Assembly (NCBI GenBank): GCA_964017235.1
Contig: OZ024928.1
Span: 79,417,566-79,481,565 of the forward strand
Origin: Sabellastarte sp. h YS-2021
Taxonomy: Eukaryota > Annelida > Polychaeta > Sabellida > Sabellidae
Direction of reading: 5' to 3'
DNA length: 64,000 nt
Shown: in pieces, positions 63,825-64,000 of the stretch
Numbering within the stretch: the first letter of the stretch is position 1
Layout: every line of letters begins with the position of its first letter
Notes under the pieces: generated by a model
Seen by the model: only the letters and a program-made list of their open reading frames with translations
The model's database searches: none
What the model was told of the DNA's origin: nothing
Translations under genes and position numbers: made by a program

Positions 63825-64000
63825 CACCTTTTCAATGAAATTTAATACCATTTAGAAATGTTGGGTTGTCGGCCGATGTCCTTTTTCACTGAAATTCATT
63901 GTCATTTAGAAGTGTCAACTGATACCCCTTTTCACTGAAATGTATTGTAATGGAGATGTCAATTGATTCTCTTTTTCACTGAAATATATTGTCATTGACA
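63825..64000. repeat. Tandem array, about 50-bp unit, cut by the window end
   Basis: Four units anchored by ctttttcactgaaa(t/a)t at about 63827, 63882, 63930 and 63971, each followed by attgtcatttagaagtgtca-like bases. Confidence 0.8.

Overview
Eukaryotic nuclear DNA, intron-rich and repeat-rich, most likely from a marine mollusc and probably a bivalve. This is inferred from the host genes, tRNA-derived SINEs with a molluscan-type tail, DIRS retrotransposons, and tandem-repeat-bearing Helitron/pearl-like elements with ACAG/ACGG runs. Two host genes can be rebuilt exon by exon from splice sites, reading phase and homology; neither appears as one open frame.

Host genes. (1) 8727-33167, + strand: ten coding exons (about 356 codons) encode a regulator of microtubule dynamics (RMDN/FAM82) protein of the RMDN2/RMDN3 (PTPIP51) type. 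It has an N-terminal membrane anchor, a coiled coil, an acidic FFAT-like VAP-binding motif and a TPR-like C-terminal domain. (2) 52524-61062, + strand: three coding exons (86 codons plus stop) encode GTP cyclohydrolase I feedback regulatory protein (GCHFR/GFRP).

Layout. 1-8.6 kb: tandem arrays, a decayed LINE and a 3.4-kb pearl/Helitron-like element. 8.7-33.2 kb: the RMDN gene. Its intron 1 holds a second pearl-like fragment. Intron 2 holds a Helentron-like element with 133-bp tandem repeats, split by a Ty3/Gypsy retrotransposon with identical LTRs. Intron 5 holds a SINE and a decayed DIRS element. 33.6-36.5 kb: a foldback repeat built of a 12-bp motif. 36.5-42.6 kb: mostly unrecognised, with diverged satellite units. 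42.65-47.4 kb: a second Helentron-like copy, split by a deleted LTR element. 47.7-50.9 kb: a dead PIF/Harbinger transposase and a dead CR1/L2-type LINE. 52.3-61.1 kb: GCHFR, with an almost complete DIRS element antisense in intron 2. 61-64 kb: no recognised gene, a homopolymeric T/G tract and a tandem array cut by the window edge.

The two host genes have no visible functional link. The strongest signals are the nested mobile elements, the structural detail of the DIRS termini, a family of satellite monomers that seem to share one ancestral core, and the FFAT-like motif of the RMDN protein. Exact boundaries of decayed repeats are approximate.
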